From the NCBI RefSeq assembly GCF_021025955.1, contig NZ_JAJNCL010000004.1, positions 186,001-250,000 of the forward strand: a stretch of DNA of 64,000 nt. Direction: 5' to 3'. The notes beneath the pieces are model-generated. The model did not search any database, was not told the origin of the DNA, and saw only the letters and a list, made by a program, of their open reading frames with translations. Positions 18,666-27,097 of this stretch are shown piece by piece. The translations under genes and the position numbers were made by a program. Positions within the stretch are counted from its first letter, which is position 1, and each line of letters begins with the position of its first letter. This DNA is from Rhodococcus qingshengii. GTDB lineage: Bacteria > Actinomycetota > Actinomycetes > Mycobacteriales > Mycobacteriaceae.

Positions 18666-19976
18666 TCAGAAGTAGGTGCGAACCGTACCGACGACGCGGT
18701 AATCCGAATCGACCTCGGGAATCAGTGACCACTTGTCGAACGTGGTGCAGGGATGCGAGATTCCGCAACCGAGCAGATCGCCGACGGTCACGTCGAAGTC
18801 AGCCGGAACGTCGACGTACGCGTGTTGGTCGTTGAGCGCGGTGATGGTCAGTTCTCGGGCTGATCGGTTGGATCCGTCGCGCCGGCGCCACAGGACTATG
18901 GGAAAGCCTGCGTCGGAACCGACATCGCGGCGGCCGAAGCCCAGGATCGCCCGTCCGGGTTCAGGTATGGAGAGCACTACGCCCCAGACCTCTGCGGCTC
19001 CCTGCAGAGTTCGCGGACCGTCCGCCCACGGCGAAGTTTCGGCATAGAGACCGTGATCATGGGTGATATAGCAACCGCTGCGCAGCACGACGCGTACACC
19101 GTTGTCGAGTGCCCATCGGCCGGCCAGTTCGCGTACAACCAGATCGTGAAACGCACTGCCGCCGAAAGTGACCAGTGGCCTGGGCGCCTTCGCGGAGTTG
19201 TTCTCGAACAGGTTCTCGGCCACACAGATTTCCGTGAACACTCGCGCGGATTTGAGATACGAATCGACGGAGATACGGCGGGCTGCTACCGAGGCTCCGG
19301 GCATCATGCCCTCGAACCCCTCGACTCCGGTGAGAATCAACGAAGGTGCCTGCGATGCTGCGCGTGCGACGTCGAGTGCTTGCTCGACAGTGCGAGCGCC
19401 CGCGCGTCCGCTGTCGTAGCCGAGTTCGACGAGAACCCGGATACGGCTGGCCGGTGAGACTTTCGCGATCAACTGTTCCATCAGGCGGACGCTCTCGACC
19501 GAGTCTACGAGGGTGGTTACGAAGAAATCGGGGTCGGTGGCCTGGGCGTCGCAGATCCACCGAATGCCGGCGGGATCGAGAACCTGGCTGGCGATGATGA
19601 TCGTGTCCACACCGAACTCACGCAGAATGCGTGCCTGCGCAACGGTTGCCGCCGTCATCGCCCAAGCCCCGGCGTCGAGTTGCCGACGAACCAGTTCGGG
19701 GCTCATCGTGGTCTTCGCGTGGGGCGCCAGATCCACGTCGTGATCGGAGCAGAACTGCGCCATGAGGTCGACGTTGTGCGCGATCGCTGCACGGTTGAGT
19801 GTCATCACGGGTAGCAGGAGGTTGCCGTCGAGTGCAGAGATCCCCAACGGCTCGAGGTCGGAACCGTCGCGACCTTCGAGGTCGGTGCCGAATGCCTTGT
19901 GCTGCCAACCGATCGGGGGGGTCGCGAAATCCGTCATGGCATCGATTGTGCCGTTGATTGCAGACGAAGTGTTCAT
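18666..19976 (-). CDS. DSD1-type PLP enzyme: D-serine dehydratase / D-threonine aldolase-like
   Basis: This 436-residue protein has an alanine-racemase-type N-terminal barrel and a C-terminal D-serine-dehydratase-like domain. K88 in the segment LAPHAKTTMSPE is the expected PLP lysine. H408 and C410 (SHPC) match the zinc-binding His-x-Cys of eukaryotic-type D-serine dehydratase. The family breaks down D-3-hydroxyamino acids or related D-amino acids; the exact substrate cannot be read. It lies 47 bases downstream of an N-acyl-D-amino-acid deacylase on the same strand, so the pair is probably one operon. ATG at 19976 or 19937 could be the start. Confidence 0.83.
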   Translation of the reverse strand: MNTSSAINGTIDAMTDFATPPIGWQHKAFGTDLEGRDGSDLEPLGISALDGNLLLPVMTLNRAAIAHNVDLMAQFCSDHDVDLAPHAKTTMSPELVRRQLDAGAWAMTAATVAQARILREFGVDTIIIASQVLDPAGIRWICDAQATDPDFFVTTLVDSVESVRLMEQLIAKVSPASRIRVLVELGYDSGRAGARTVEQALDVARAASQAPSLILTGVEGFEGMMPGASVAARRISVDSYLKSARVFTEICVAENLFENNSAKAPRPLVTFGGSAFHDLVVRELAGRWALDNGVRVVLRSGCYITHDHGLYAETSPWADGPRTLQGAAEVWGVVLSIPEPGRAILGFGRRDVGSDAGFPIVLWRRRDGSNRSARELTITALNDQHAYVDVPADFDVTVGDLLGCGISHPCTTFDKWSLIPEVDSDYRVVGTVRTYF

Positions 19977-20023
19977 GTGTAGTGACTTTCTGTCAGAACT
20001 ATGCAGGTCAGAACGGATTCGGG

Positions 20024-21499
20024 CTACGAGCGGCGTACCGGGCGACCGGGCAACGCGTCCTCGACCACGACACCGCCTTCGACGACGGGTACTCCGCCGA
20101 CCAGCACGCGGCTGATTCCGGTGGAGGGACGGGTGCCGTCGATGTAGGTGGCGTTGTCGGTGATCTGCTCGGGGTCGAAAACGAGGATGTCCGCGTCGCT
20201 ACCGGGGCTGATCCGACCCTTCGCCGCCATCGATGGAATCGACTCCTCCAGAATCTGCGCGGGGATCAACGAGCAGCGCGCGATGATCTCCGACAGCGAC
20301 AGCAGTTGACGCTCGCGGTACAGCGTACGAATCGCACGTGCATAGGTACCGGCGCCGCGGGGATGGCCGAGTGCCTTCTCCGGCAACGGCCACTGCAATG
20401 CGTCGGAAGACGAACGGCCAGGCCAGGTCAGTGGCATCGCGTCGCTCGCGATGGCGGCGCGGTCGAAAGTCATCGCCCTTTCGAGGAACTCGCGCTGCAC
20501 GGTGTCGTTCTCGTCGAGGAACTCCACCAGCACCAGTCCACCGGGGTCGGTTGCCCGAAGATGTTCGAGCTGTTTGCGGTCCGCGATACGTTCGCCGGTG
20601 GGTACGAATGTCAACGATCGTGGTGTCAGATTCATCAGGTGCAGCTTGTCGGGATCGAGAAACGCAGCTCCGACGGCTGTCGACCCGGAACCGTACGGAT
20701 ACGCCTCCGTCGTGACGCGCGATCCGGCAGCCTGAACCTGCGCCACCACCGACAGTGCATGGTCGACGTGCATTCCCGAGGTGCTGTTGACATGGCAGTA
20801 GTGCATGTGTGCGCCGGTTTCTGCTGCTGCACGGGCGATTTCGACGGCGCCGTCCACCGGGCTCGACGGATCGGCCGAGATGAGCGGGCGCGCATGGGTG
20901 TAGGTGGGGACACCGGCGCGGGCCGCGAGATCCGCCACCTGCAAGTACTCGGTCGGATCGGATTTCGGGGCGTACCCGACCACCACGCCGATGCCGAGAG
21001 CGCCTGCGGCCAGATCGTTTTCGAGAAGTTCGAGAATGTGTGCACGCTGGGAGGCAGAGGGCTCGCCCTGCCAGCTCGGGGAACCGAGATGGTGCAGGAG
21101 CGTTCTGATGTCGCCGTCTGGATCGGCTCCCGAGAGTTCGATCATTCGGGCGTGAGCCCACGACGTCGCGTAGCCGTAGTTGATCGGGCGGCCCTCGGCG
21201 CCGGCCCGCGCATATGCCTTCGCAACAGGAATGACGCCGGCTTCCAGCTCGAGGGCCGTCGTGACTCCGTCCAATGCCTGAAGTCGCTGCTCGGCGATTT
21301 CCTGTCCGTGGCTGTGCAGGTCGATGAATCCGGGGCAGATGACCTGACCGGTCACGTCGATCGTCTGCCGGGCGTCGATCGTGTCGTGACCCCAAGCCGA
21401 GACCTTGCCGCCGGTGATCGCGATGTTGCGAACCTCGTCGGTCCCCGATGCGGGATCGACGACGCGGCCGCCGGTGAACACGATGTCGTGGACCTGCAT
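20024..21499 (-). CDS. N-acyl-D-amino-acid deacylase (D-aminoacylase), amidohydrolase
   Basis: This 491-residue amidohydrolase-superfamily protein has the metal-binding HxH at H62/H64 (FIDLHSHG), E86 (ALELEAG) and later HMHYCHVNS and HARP motifs. It would hydrolyse N-acyl-D-amino acids to D-amino acid and carboxylate. It is divergent from dppA, sharing a 203-base promoter gap, and is probably co-transcribed with the D-amino-acid PLP enzyme. The context of D-specific enzymes on both sides supports the D-acyl assignment over other amidohydrolases. Confidence 0.88.
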   Translation of the reverse strand: MQVHDIVFTGGRVVDPASGTDEVRNIAITGGKVSAWGHDTIDARQTIDVTGQVICPGFIDLHSHGQEIAEQRLQALDGVTTALELEAGVIPVAKAYARAGAEGRPINYGYATSWAHARMIELSGADPDGDIRTLLHHLGSPSWQGEPSASQRAHILELLENDLAAGALGIGVVVGYAPKSDPTEYLQVADLAARAGVPTYTHARPLISADPSSPVDGAVEIARAAAETGAHMHYCHVNSTSGMHVDHALSVVAQVQAAGSRVTTEAYPYGSGSTAVGAAFLDPDKLHLMNLTPRSLTFVPTGERIADRKQLEHLRATDPGGLVLVEFLDENDTVQREFLERAMTFDRAAIASDAMPLTWPGRSSSDALQWPLPEKALGHPRGAGTYARAIRTLYRERQLLSLSEIIARCSLIPAQILEESIPSMAAKGRISPGSDADILVFDPEQITDNATYIDGTRPSTGISRVLVGGVPVVEGGVVVEDALPGRPVRRS

Positions 21500-21702
21500 C
21501 AGAGTTGCACTCCTGTCGTTGGTCGAACCGCCTGGCCCGGCGAATGTCCCGATGGTTTCACGGCCGGGGTATCGGATTCTGGTGTGAACGTCCCAAATGG
21601 AGGCCGACTCACCGTTCGACCGGACAAGAAACGGATGCCGTCGAGTGTGAAGGTGAAAGCGAAGCTACCAATTCATCCGATTGAGATTGATGGAGGACAG
21701 GA

Positions 21703-22548
21703 ATGCACGTCTATATTTCGGTGGACATGGAGGGTATCGCGGGTATCGCGACGCTCGATCAGACGATCCGCGGCGGTGGCGGCTACCACCGTGCGCAGAT
21801 GCTCATGACCGCTGAGACCAACGCTGCGATCGCCGGTGCGTTCGACGCCGGTGCGACGAGCGTCCTGGTCAACGACAGCCACGGAACGATGGACAACCTG
21901 CTTCACGCCGACCTGGATCCACGGGCGCGCCTGATCTTCGGCTCACCCAAGATGCAATGCATGGCCGAAGGAATGACGTCGGATCACGACGTAGCCCTGT
22001 TTGTCGGCTATCACGCACCAGCTGGTGGACCCGGCGTCCTGGCGCACACGTTCTCGAGTTTGTTCGCCGACGTCCGCCTCGACGGCAAGTCCGTCTCCGA
22101 GACCGACGTCAACACCCTCTACGCTGCCACCCAGGGCGTTCCCGTCGGCCTGGTAACGGGTGACGACATCATCTGTGGCTTGGTGGATGCGGCCTCGCCG
22201 ACAACCGAGACCGTCGAGGTCAAGAAGGCACACGGATGGTCGGCAACCAATTCGCTGCCGCCGTCGCTCGCGTGCGAGCAGATCCGAGCAGGCGCCGAGC
22301 GTGCAGTGCGCAAGGCCGACACACTGAAGCCGGTCGAGCTGCGTGACGAATGGACTCTCGAGATCGTTCACCCCACCACTACGGGAGCTGAACTCGCCGA
22401 AGCTGTTCCCGGCTCGCGACGGACTTCGGATCGCACGATTTCGCACACACTCGGTAGCGTCGACGACATTCTCGGTCTGATCACTGTCAATGCTCGGCTC
22501 GCAGCCGCAGGCGTCTCGACAATCGTGGCAGTCGCCAATCGCACGTAA
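21703..22548 (+). CDS. dppA: M55 family D-aminopeptidase DppA
   Basis: This 281-residue protein carries the complete metal/active-site set at the same numbers as I recall for Bacillus subtilis DppA: D8, E10 (SVDMEG), H60 (NDSH), H104 (GYHA), H115 and E133. The enzyme removes N-terminal D-Ala from peptides such as D-Ala-D-Ala and D-Ala-Gly-Gly, using zinc, as a decamer. It has no signal peptide, so it acts on imported peptides. It is followed by a strong terminator, so it may be its own transcript within the D-amino-acid island. Confidence 0.93.
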   Translation: MHVYISVDMEGIAGIATLDQTIRGGGGYHRAQMLMTAETNAAIAGAFDAGATSVLVNDSHGTMDNLLHADLDPRARLIFGSPKMQCMAEGMTSDHDVALFVGYHAPAGGPGVLAHTFSSLFADVRLDGKSVSETDVNTLYAATQGVPVGLVTGDDIICGLVDAASPTTETVEVKKAHGWSATNSLPPSLACEQIRAGAERAVRKADTLKPVELRDEWTLEIVHPTTTGAELAEAVPGSRRTSDRTISHTLGSVDDILGLITVNARLAAAGVSTIVAVANRT

Positions 22549-22569
22549 TGCGGTAACGACTCGATCTCG

Positions 22570-22604
22570 AAATGCCGCCGACACCGTGTGTGTCGGCGGC
22601 ATTT
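22570..22604 (+). terminator. Terminator downstream of dppA
   Basis: A perfect 15-base-pair hairpin (AAATGCCGCCGACAC with GTGTCGGCGGCATTT) has a 5-base loop and ends in TTT. Confidence 0.88.
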
Positions 22605-22653
22605 GTCATCTGTTGGGGCAGAACATGTTCCGATCGACCAAACGTTGCTTCGG

Positions 22654-22676
22654 GTATTGGTGAAACGGACCAATAC
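22654..22676. promoter_or_regulatory. Candidate operator: 8-bp inverted repeat upstream of the MFS gene
   Basis: GTATTGGT, a 7-base spacer and ACCAATAC form a perfect inverted repeat 81 bases before the MFS start. The size fits a dimeric repressor or activator site. The PucR-type regulator at the end of the cluster is the obvious candidate, but that is inference. Confidence 0.5.
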
Positions 22677-22756
22677 GGCAGACGTGTTCGCTGTCACACT
22701 TCATCAGTCTTTTCAATGTTCTAGTCCATGCGGCACAAGACAATTCGGGAGGCTTG

Positions 22757-24037
22757 ATGAAGGCGGAACGCGTCAGAGTGGAAGAACCATCGCGGGGGAC
22801 CGGCGGTTCGGTTCGAAACGTGATGGACAACAAGTCGATTCGGCGCACGACAACCGTAACGGTTGGACTGCTCAGTACCATCTGGTTGATCGACATGGTC
22901 GATCGCGTCATGATCGGTCTTGCGCTTCCGATGATCGGCGACGAATTCTCGCTCAGCAGTACGCAGTTGGGTGGTGTGGTCTCGGTCTTCGCGATCTTCT
23001 ACATGCTCGGGCAGGTTCCCGGCGGAATGTTGGCTGATCGCTTCGGACCCAGGCCACTGTTGATCGTTGCGTTGATCCTGTGGTCGGTGTTCACCGCGTT
23101 GACAGGGTTCGCGTGGGGGCTCATTTCGCTGATGGTCATGCGTGCGATGTTCGGCGTCAGCCAGGGGCTCTTTCCGGCTGCGTCGTTCAAGGCTTTGGCT
23201 GAGCGGACGCGTCCGAAAACCAGAGCGACCGCGATGGGTTTCATGCTCGGCGCCAACAACCTCGGCCCCGGCGTTGCACCGCTGATCATCGCACCGGTCC
23301 TCATGGCTGTTGGGTGGCGTGACGCGTTCTGGCTGGTGGCGATCGTCGGCGCTGTGATCGGCACGGTGGTGTGGTTGGTGCTGCCGGCACCGTTGGACAC
23401 GGAAATCTCGGAAGATCCGGAGGCTGCGCTGCAACCTCTGGCGAGCGAGCACTCTCGCGCCGCGGTGTTCAAGTCCGCGTCGGTGTGGAAGTTCGCAATT
23501 CTGTTCTGTCTGGCCAACATGTCCGCGTACGGGCTGATGACCTGGGTGCCGAGTTATCTGCTCAACGACAAGGGACTCTCGCTGATCGACACGGGAATCT
23601 TTGCCGCGATCCCCTTCATCGTCACGGCGCTGGCCACGATTCTGGGCGGGCGATTGGTGGACAAGTACTTCCACGACCGGGCCCGGATTCTTCTGGTTCC
23701 GTGTATGGCCACGTCGGCAGTCCTGTTGTTCCTGATGACCACCGCCGACACCGTCGCGATGTTCACGTTCTACGAGACCTTGGCTCTGGGCATCAGCGGT
23801 CTGTGTTCGATGTCGATCTTCGCGATGCCGTTGAGGGCACTTCCCGCCGAATTCCTCGGTTCCGGAATGGGTTTGATCAACGGTTGTGGTCAGTTCGCCG
23901 GTTTCATCACGCCGCTCGTGATGGGATGGATGGTGGACCAGTTCTCGTACATGGCTGCATTCGGAGTCCTGGTCGGAGCGACGAGCGCTGCCGCTTTGGT
24001 GGCCATGATCGTTCCGCAGACCCCGGCGAAATTCTGA
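22757..24037 (+). CDS. MFS transporter (anion:cation symporter-like)
   Basis: This 426-residue major facilitator has twelve predicted helices. The loop 2-3 motif ADRFGPRP sits after GQVPGGML, and a second half begins near residue 240. Charged D-x-x-D/R residues in helix 1 (DMVDRVMIG) resemble the ACS/organic-anion branch. The start is ATG at 22757 with GGGAGG upstream; an internal ATG at 22823 is possible. It is 14 bases from the dioxygenase, so it probably imports a substrate of this pathway: an aromatic or acylated amino acid would fit. Confidence 0.87.
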   Translation: MKAERVRVEEPSRGTGGSVRNVMDNKSIRRTTTVTVGLLSTIWLIDMVDRVMIGLALPMIGDEFSLSSTQLGGVVSVFAIFYMLGQVPGGMLADRFGPRPLLIVALILWSVFTALTGFAWGLISLMVMRAMFGVSQGLFPAASFKALAERTRPKTRATAMGFMLGANNLGPGVAPLIIAPVLMAVGWRDAFWLVAIVGAVIGTVVWLVLPAPLDTEISEDPEAALQPLASEHSRAAVFKSASVWKFAILFCLANMSAYGLMTWVPSYLLNDKGLSLIDTGIFAAIPFIVTALATILGGRLVDKYFHDRARILLVPCMATSAVLLFLMTTADTVAMFTFYETLALGISGLCSMSIFAMPLRALPAEFLGSGMGLINGCGQFAGFITPLVMGWMVDQFSYMAAFGVLVGATSAAALVAMIVPQTPAKF

Positions 24038-24051
24038 GAAGGAGAACGAAG

Positions 24052-24909
24052 ATGTCGGCAACGGACGGCACACGAAAGATCGAAGACGACGTCGTCACCG
24101 ATTTTTCCGAAAAGATGAGTTACGGGGCCTACCTCGGACTCGATACCCTCCTGGATTCGCAGCATCCGGTGAGCGAGCCGGAGCACCACGACGAACTCTT
24201 GTTCATCATTCAGCACCAGACCAGTGAGTTGTGGCTCAAGCTGTTTCTCCACGAGATACGGGCGGCCAGAGCAGCTATAGCTGCCGACGACATCCGGGTC
24301 GCTTTCAAGCGCATCGCACGCGTCAAACACATCCAGGCCACTCTGACCGAGCAGTGGTCGGTGTTGGCGACACTGACGCCGGCGGAGTATGCGGAGTTCA
24401 GGGGCGTTCTCGGTAACTCGTCTGGGTTCCAGTCGTACCAGTACCGCGCCGTGGAATTCGTGCTCGGAAACAAGAACGCGGGCATGCTGAAGGTGTTCGA
24501 ATCGGATCCGTCTGCCCACCAATTGTTGGAAACCTTGCTCGGGGAACCGACGCTGTACGACGAGTTCTGGCGGTACTTGTCCAGACAGGGCTACGACGTT
24601 CCGGCGTCGGCTCTCGAACGAGACGTCAGTGCGCCCTACGTGTGCAACGACGAGTTGATTCCGCTGGTCAAGGCAATCTACGAGAACGTCGAGCAGCACT
24701 GGACGGCGTACGAGGCATTCGAAGAGTTGGTCGACCTCGAGGAAAGCTTCCAGTTGTGGCGGTTCCGGCACCTTCGGACAGTGCTGCGGGTGATCGGCAT
24801 GAAGAAGGGGACCGGCGGATCGAGTGGTGGTGCCGGGTTCCTGCAACGTGCGTTGGAGTTGACCTTCTTCCCCGAGCTGTTGGCCGCCCGAACCGAGATC
24901 GGAACCTGA
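24052..24909 (+). CDS. kynA: Tryptophan 2,3-dioxygenase
   Basis: This 285-residue heme enzyme cleaves the indole ring of L-tryptophan to N-formylkynurenine. Key residues fall at the same numbers as I recall for the Xanthomonas campestris enzyme: H55 (IIQHQTSELW), R117 (FRGVLG), H240 as heme ligand (RFRHLRTV) and T254 (GTGGSSG). A good ribosome site (AAGGAG) precedes the ATG; the frame extends further upstream but that part is a shadow of the MFS gene. No kynureninase or formamidase is present in the window. Its position directly before a D-to-L conversion trio is unusual. Confidence 0.96.
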   Translation: MSATDGTRKIEDDVVTDFSEKMSYGAYLGLDTLLDSQHPVSEPEHHDELLFIIQHQTSELWLKLFLHEIRAARAAIAADDIRVAFKRIARVKHIQATLTEQWSVLATLTPAEYAEFRGVLGNSSGFQSYQYRAVEFVLGNKNAGMLKVFESDPSAHQLLETLLGEPTLYDEFWRYLSRQGYDVPASALERDVSAPYVCNDELIPLVKAIYENVEQHWTAYEAFEELVDLEESFQLWRFRHLRTVLRVIGMKKGTGGSSGGAGFLQRALELTFFPELLAARTEIGT

Positions 24910-25031
24910 CATACCTGCTTCACGAAACCCAGCTGCTCATTACACACAGCTGTTGGTGGCACACGACGAATCCCGGCCCGAAGGACAGGAGTCTTGGACA
25001 AGATCCGACAGGGTCGCTTCGACCAAGCTGA

Positions 25032-25049
25032 ACTTGCGAAGTTGCAAGT
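25032..25049. repeat. Short inverted repeat before the M20 gene
   Basis: ACTTGC, a 6-base spacer and GCAAGT lie 21 bases before the GTG start. This may be a small hairpin or operator in the 161-base gap after the dioxygenase; nothing else stands out in that gap. Confidence 0.3.
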
Positions 25050-25070
25050 CGGTGACAGGAGAGCGTCGGA

Positions 25071-26156
25071 GTGGACAAGAAGAAAATGGTGGCGGACCTG
25101 GCGGCGCTTGTAACCGCCGAGTCGCCCAGTTCCGACCTCAGCGCAGTCGATGCGTGTGCGGACGTGGTGGCCGAGATCGGCGAACGCCATCTCGGGAGCG
25201 CACCGGAACGTATTCGAATCGACGGTCGTCAGCACTTGCGTTGGTCCTTCGGCACGGAGCCGAAGGTGATGCTCCTGGGCCATTTCGACACTGTCTGGCC
25301 GCTCGGAACGCTCGCGGAGTTGCCCTGGTCCGTCACCGACAACATCGCCACCGGACCCGGAGTCTTCGATATGAAGGCCGGCATCGTCCAGCTCTTCCAT
25401 GCGCTCGCGTCGCTTCCGTCGCTCGACGGCGTGGTTGTGCTCCTCAATTCCGACGAGGAGATCGGCTCCCCGACCTCGCGCGCACTGATCGAGGAGCAAG
25501 CTCGTCAGGTCGACGCGGTGCTGGTACTCGAAGCCGCCGCCGACGGCGCAGTGAAGACCGCGCGCAAGGGTATGTCGCTGTACTGCGTCGACATCGAGGG
25601 ACACGCCGGACTGGAACCGGAGCGAGGCGTGAACGCTGTAGTGGAGCTCGCACATCAGATTCAGGCCGTGGTGGAGCTCGCGGACCCGGCGGCGGGGACG
25701 TCGGTGGTTCCGTCGGTGATCAGTGGCGGAACCACCACCAATACCGTTGCAGCGCAGGCACAACTGTGGTGTGACGTTCGAATGTGGTCGGCGAAGGAAC
25801 AGGAACGCATCGATCGTTCGATCCGCGCGCTGGTACCGGTGCTGGCCGAAAGTCGAATTTCGGTGACCGGAGGACCCAACCGTGGGCCACTGGAATCCGC
25901 GTCGTCGGAGAAGCTCTACTTTCTCGCTCATCAGGTCAGCAGCGAGAGCGGGTTGGGGATGCTGCGCGACTGCGCCGTCGGCGGTGCCTCGGACGGAAAC
26001 TTCACCGCTGCAGTCGGAACCCCGACGTTGGACGGCCTCGGTGCCGTCGGCGGTGGGGCCCATGCAGCCACAGAACACGTAGAGATTGATCAGATGATCC
26101 CGCGCGCCACGTTGTTGGCCGGTCTGGTGACTCGAGTCCTGGAGGGAGGACTGTGA
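25071..26156 (+). CDS. M20 family metallohydrolase, probable N-acyl(succinyl)-L-amino-acid deacylase
   Basis: This 361-residue M20 hydrolase has metal residues H71/D73 (GHFDTVWP), D100 (DMKAG), E129/E130 (SDEEIG) and E154, plus a C-terminal GGAHAATEH. M20 members include carboxypeptidase G2, acylases and desuccinylases. The start is GTG at 25071 after CAGGAGAG. It overlaps the GNAT gene by GTGA, and GNAT overlaps the racemase in the same way, so the three are made together. In the described Geobacillus pathway an M20 L-desuccinylase frees the L-amino acid; that role is inferred here from context. Confidence 0.85.
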   Translation: MDKKKMVADLAALVTAESPSSDLSAVDACADVVAEIGERHLGSAPERIRIDGRQHLRWSFGTEPKVMLLGHFDTVWPLGTLAELPWSVTDNIATGPGVFDMKAGIVQLFHALASLPSLDGVVVLLNSDEEIGSPTSRALIEEQARQVDAVLVLEAAADGAVKTARKGMSLYCVDIEGHAGLEPERGVNAVVELAHQIQAVVELADPAAGTSVVPSVISGGTTTNTVAAQAQLWCDVRMWSAKEQERIDRSIRALVPVLAESRISVTGGPNRGPLESASSEKLYFLAHQVSSESGLGMLRDCAVGGASDGNFTAAVGTPTLDGLGAVGGGAHAATEHVEIDQMIPRATLLAGLVTRVLEGGL

Positions 26157-27097
26157 CGATGACGTCGCCGAACAATGTCCAACGCAAGATTGCTCAACCA
26201 GTGGGAGGTGTTTCGCCTTCGCGGATGCGTCAGGCGATCAGCCAAGCCGAACAGGCCGCTCTGCTTGCGTGTGTGACCATCGAAACCGTCACCGGGCATG
26301 CCGAGTTGGAACAGGTATTCGGCCTGTTCGAGAAGGTATGGCAGCCGGAGAGCGGAAATCCGCCCGTACACCGGGACATGATGAAAGCGCTTTCGCACTC
26401 CGGTAATTACGTAGCCGGTGCTTTTCGTGGCGGAGACCTGATCGGTGGCTCGGTTGCCTTCTTCGAAGAGCCACAACATCGTTCGTTGCATTCGCACATC
26501 ACGGGGATTCTCCCGAACGTGCAGAACGGGCACATTGGCTTGGCGTTGAAACTGTTCCAGCGGGCGTGGGCACTGGAACGGGGAATTCTCCACGTGCGGT
26601 GGACTTTCGACCCGCTCGTCGCGCGCAATGCCTATTTCAACGTCTCGAAACTCGGTGCGTTTCCGGTCCAGTATCTGCCGCGTTTCTACGCGCCGATGAA
26701 CGACAGCCTCAACGGCGGCGCAGACAGCGACCGGTTGTTGATCGACTGGGAGATCGGTAGCAGCAAGGTTTCCGACGTCGTCGCCGGTTCGGGAGAAGTC
26801 CCGACTCCCGACTCATTGGGGGCGAGCGAACTGCTGTCCGTCTCCGAAGCCGGCCTGCCCGTGTTGAAGTCGACGAAGAATCGTTTCGTCACGGTGGCTA
26901 CGCCGAATGACGTCTACACACTGCGTAAGTCGGACCCGGTGGCGGCGAACGATTGGCGGCTGGCCGTCCGCGAAACTCTCGGGGGCGTGCTCTCCGAGAA
27001 CGGAGTGGTTCTCGCCGTCACCAGAACTGGAAAGTACGTGCTTGACCGTGCGCCGGGAACACAGGTCGGCAGGACAACAGCGGAGGCCACATCGTGA
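26153..27097 (+). CDS. GNAT-like acyltransferase, probable D-amino-acid N-succinyltransferase
   Basis: This 314-residue protein resembles the COG3375 GNAT group: segments GNYVAGAFRGGDLIGGSVAF, SHITGILP, NGHIGLALKLFQRAWAL and WTFDPLVARNA are visible. Members of this group sit beside N-succinylamino-acid racemases, where the Geobacillus representative N-succinylates D-amino acids. It starts with GTG inside the stop of the M20 gene and ends in the start of the racemase. Acyl donor and substrate are not readable from sequence. Confidence 0.8.
   Translation: MTMTSPNNVQRKIAQPVGGVSPSRMRQAISQAEQAALLACVTIETVTGHAELEQVFGLFEKVWQPESGNPPVHRDMMKALSHSGNYVAGAFRGGDLIGGSVAFFEEPQHRSLHSHITGILPNVQNGHIGLALKLFQRAWALERGILHVRWTFDPLVARNAYFNVSKLGAFPVQYLPRFYAPMNDSLNGGADSDRLLIDWEIGSSKVSDVVAGSGEVPTPDSLGASELLSVSEAGLPVLKSTKNRFVTVATPNDVYTLRKSDPVAANDWRLAVRETLGGVLSENGVVLAVTRTGKYVLDRAPGTQVGRTTAEATS

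Noticed and set aside
18639-18669. CTGAG-CCGG...CCGG-CTCAG hairpin over the phoR stop as a terminator
   Set aside because: The stem is interrupted and lacks a T tract; too weak to list as a feature.
19958-21808. A 616-codon plus-strand ORF opposite the N-acyl-D-amino-acid deacylase gene
   Set aside because: It is Arg/Gly-rich and lacks any domain. The opposite strand encodes a clear amidohydrolase with metal ligands, so this is a GC-driven shadow.
22721-24073. A 450-codon minus-strand ORF opposite the MFS transporter
   Set aside because: It is rich in His, Arg, Gln and Asp, a typical antisense shadow of a hydrophobic protein.
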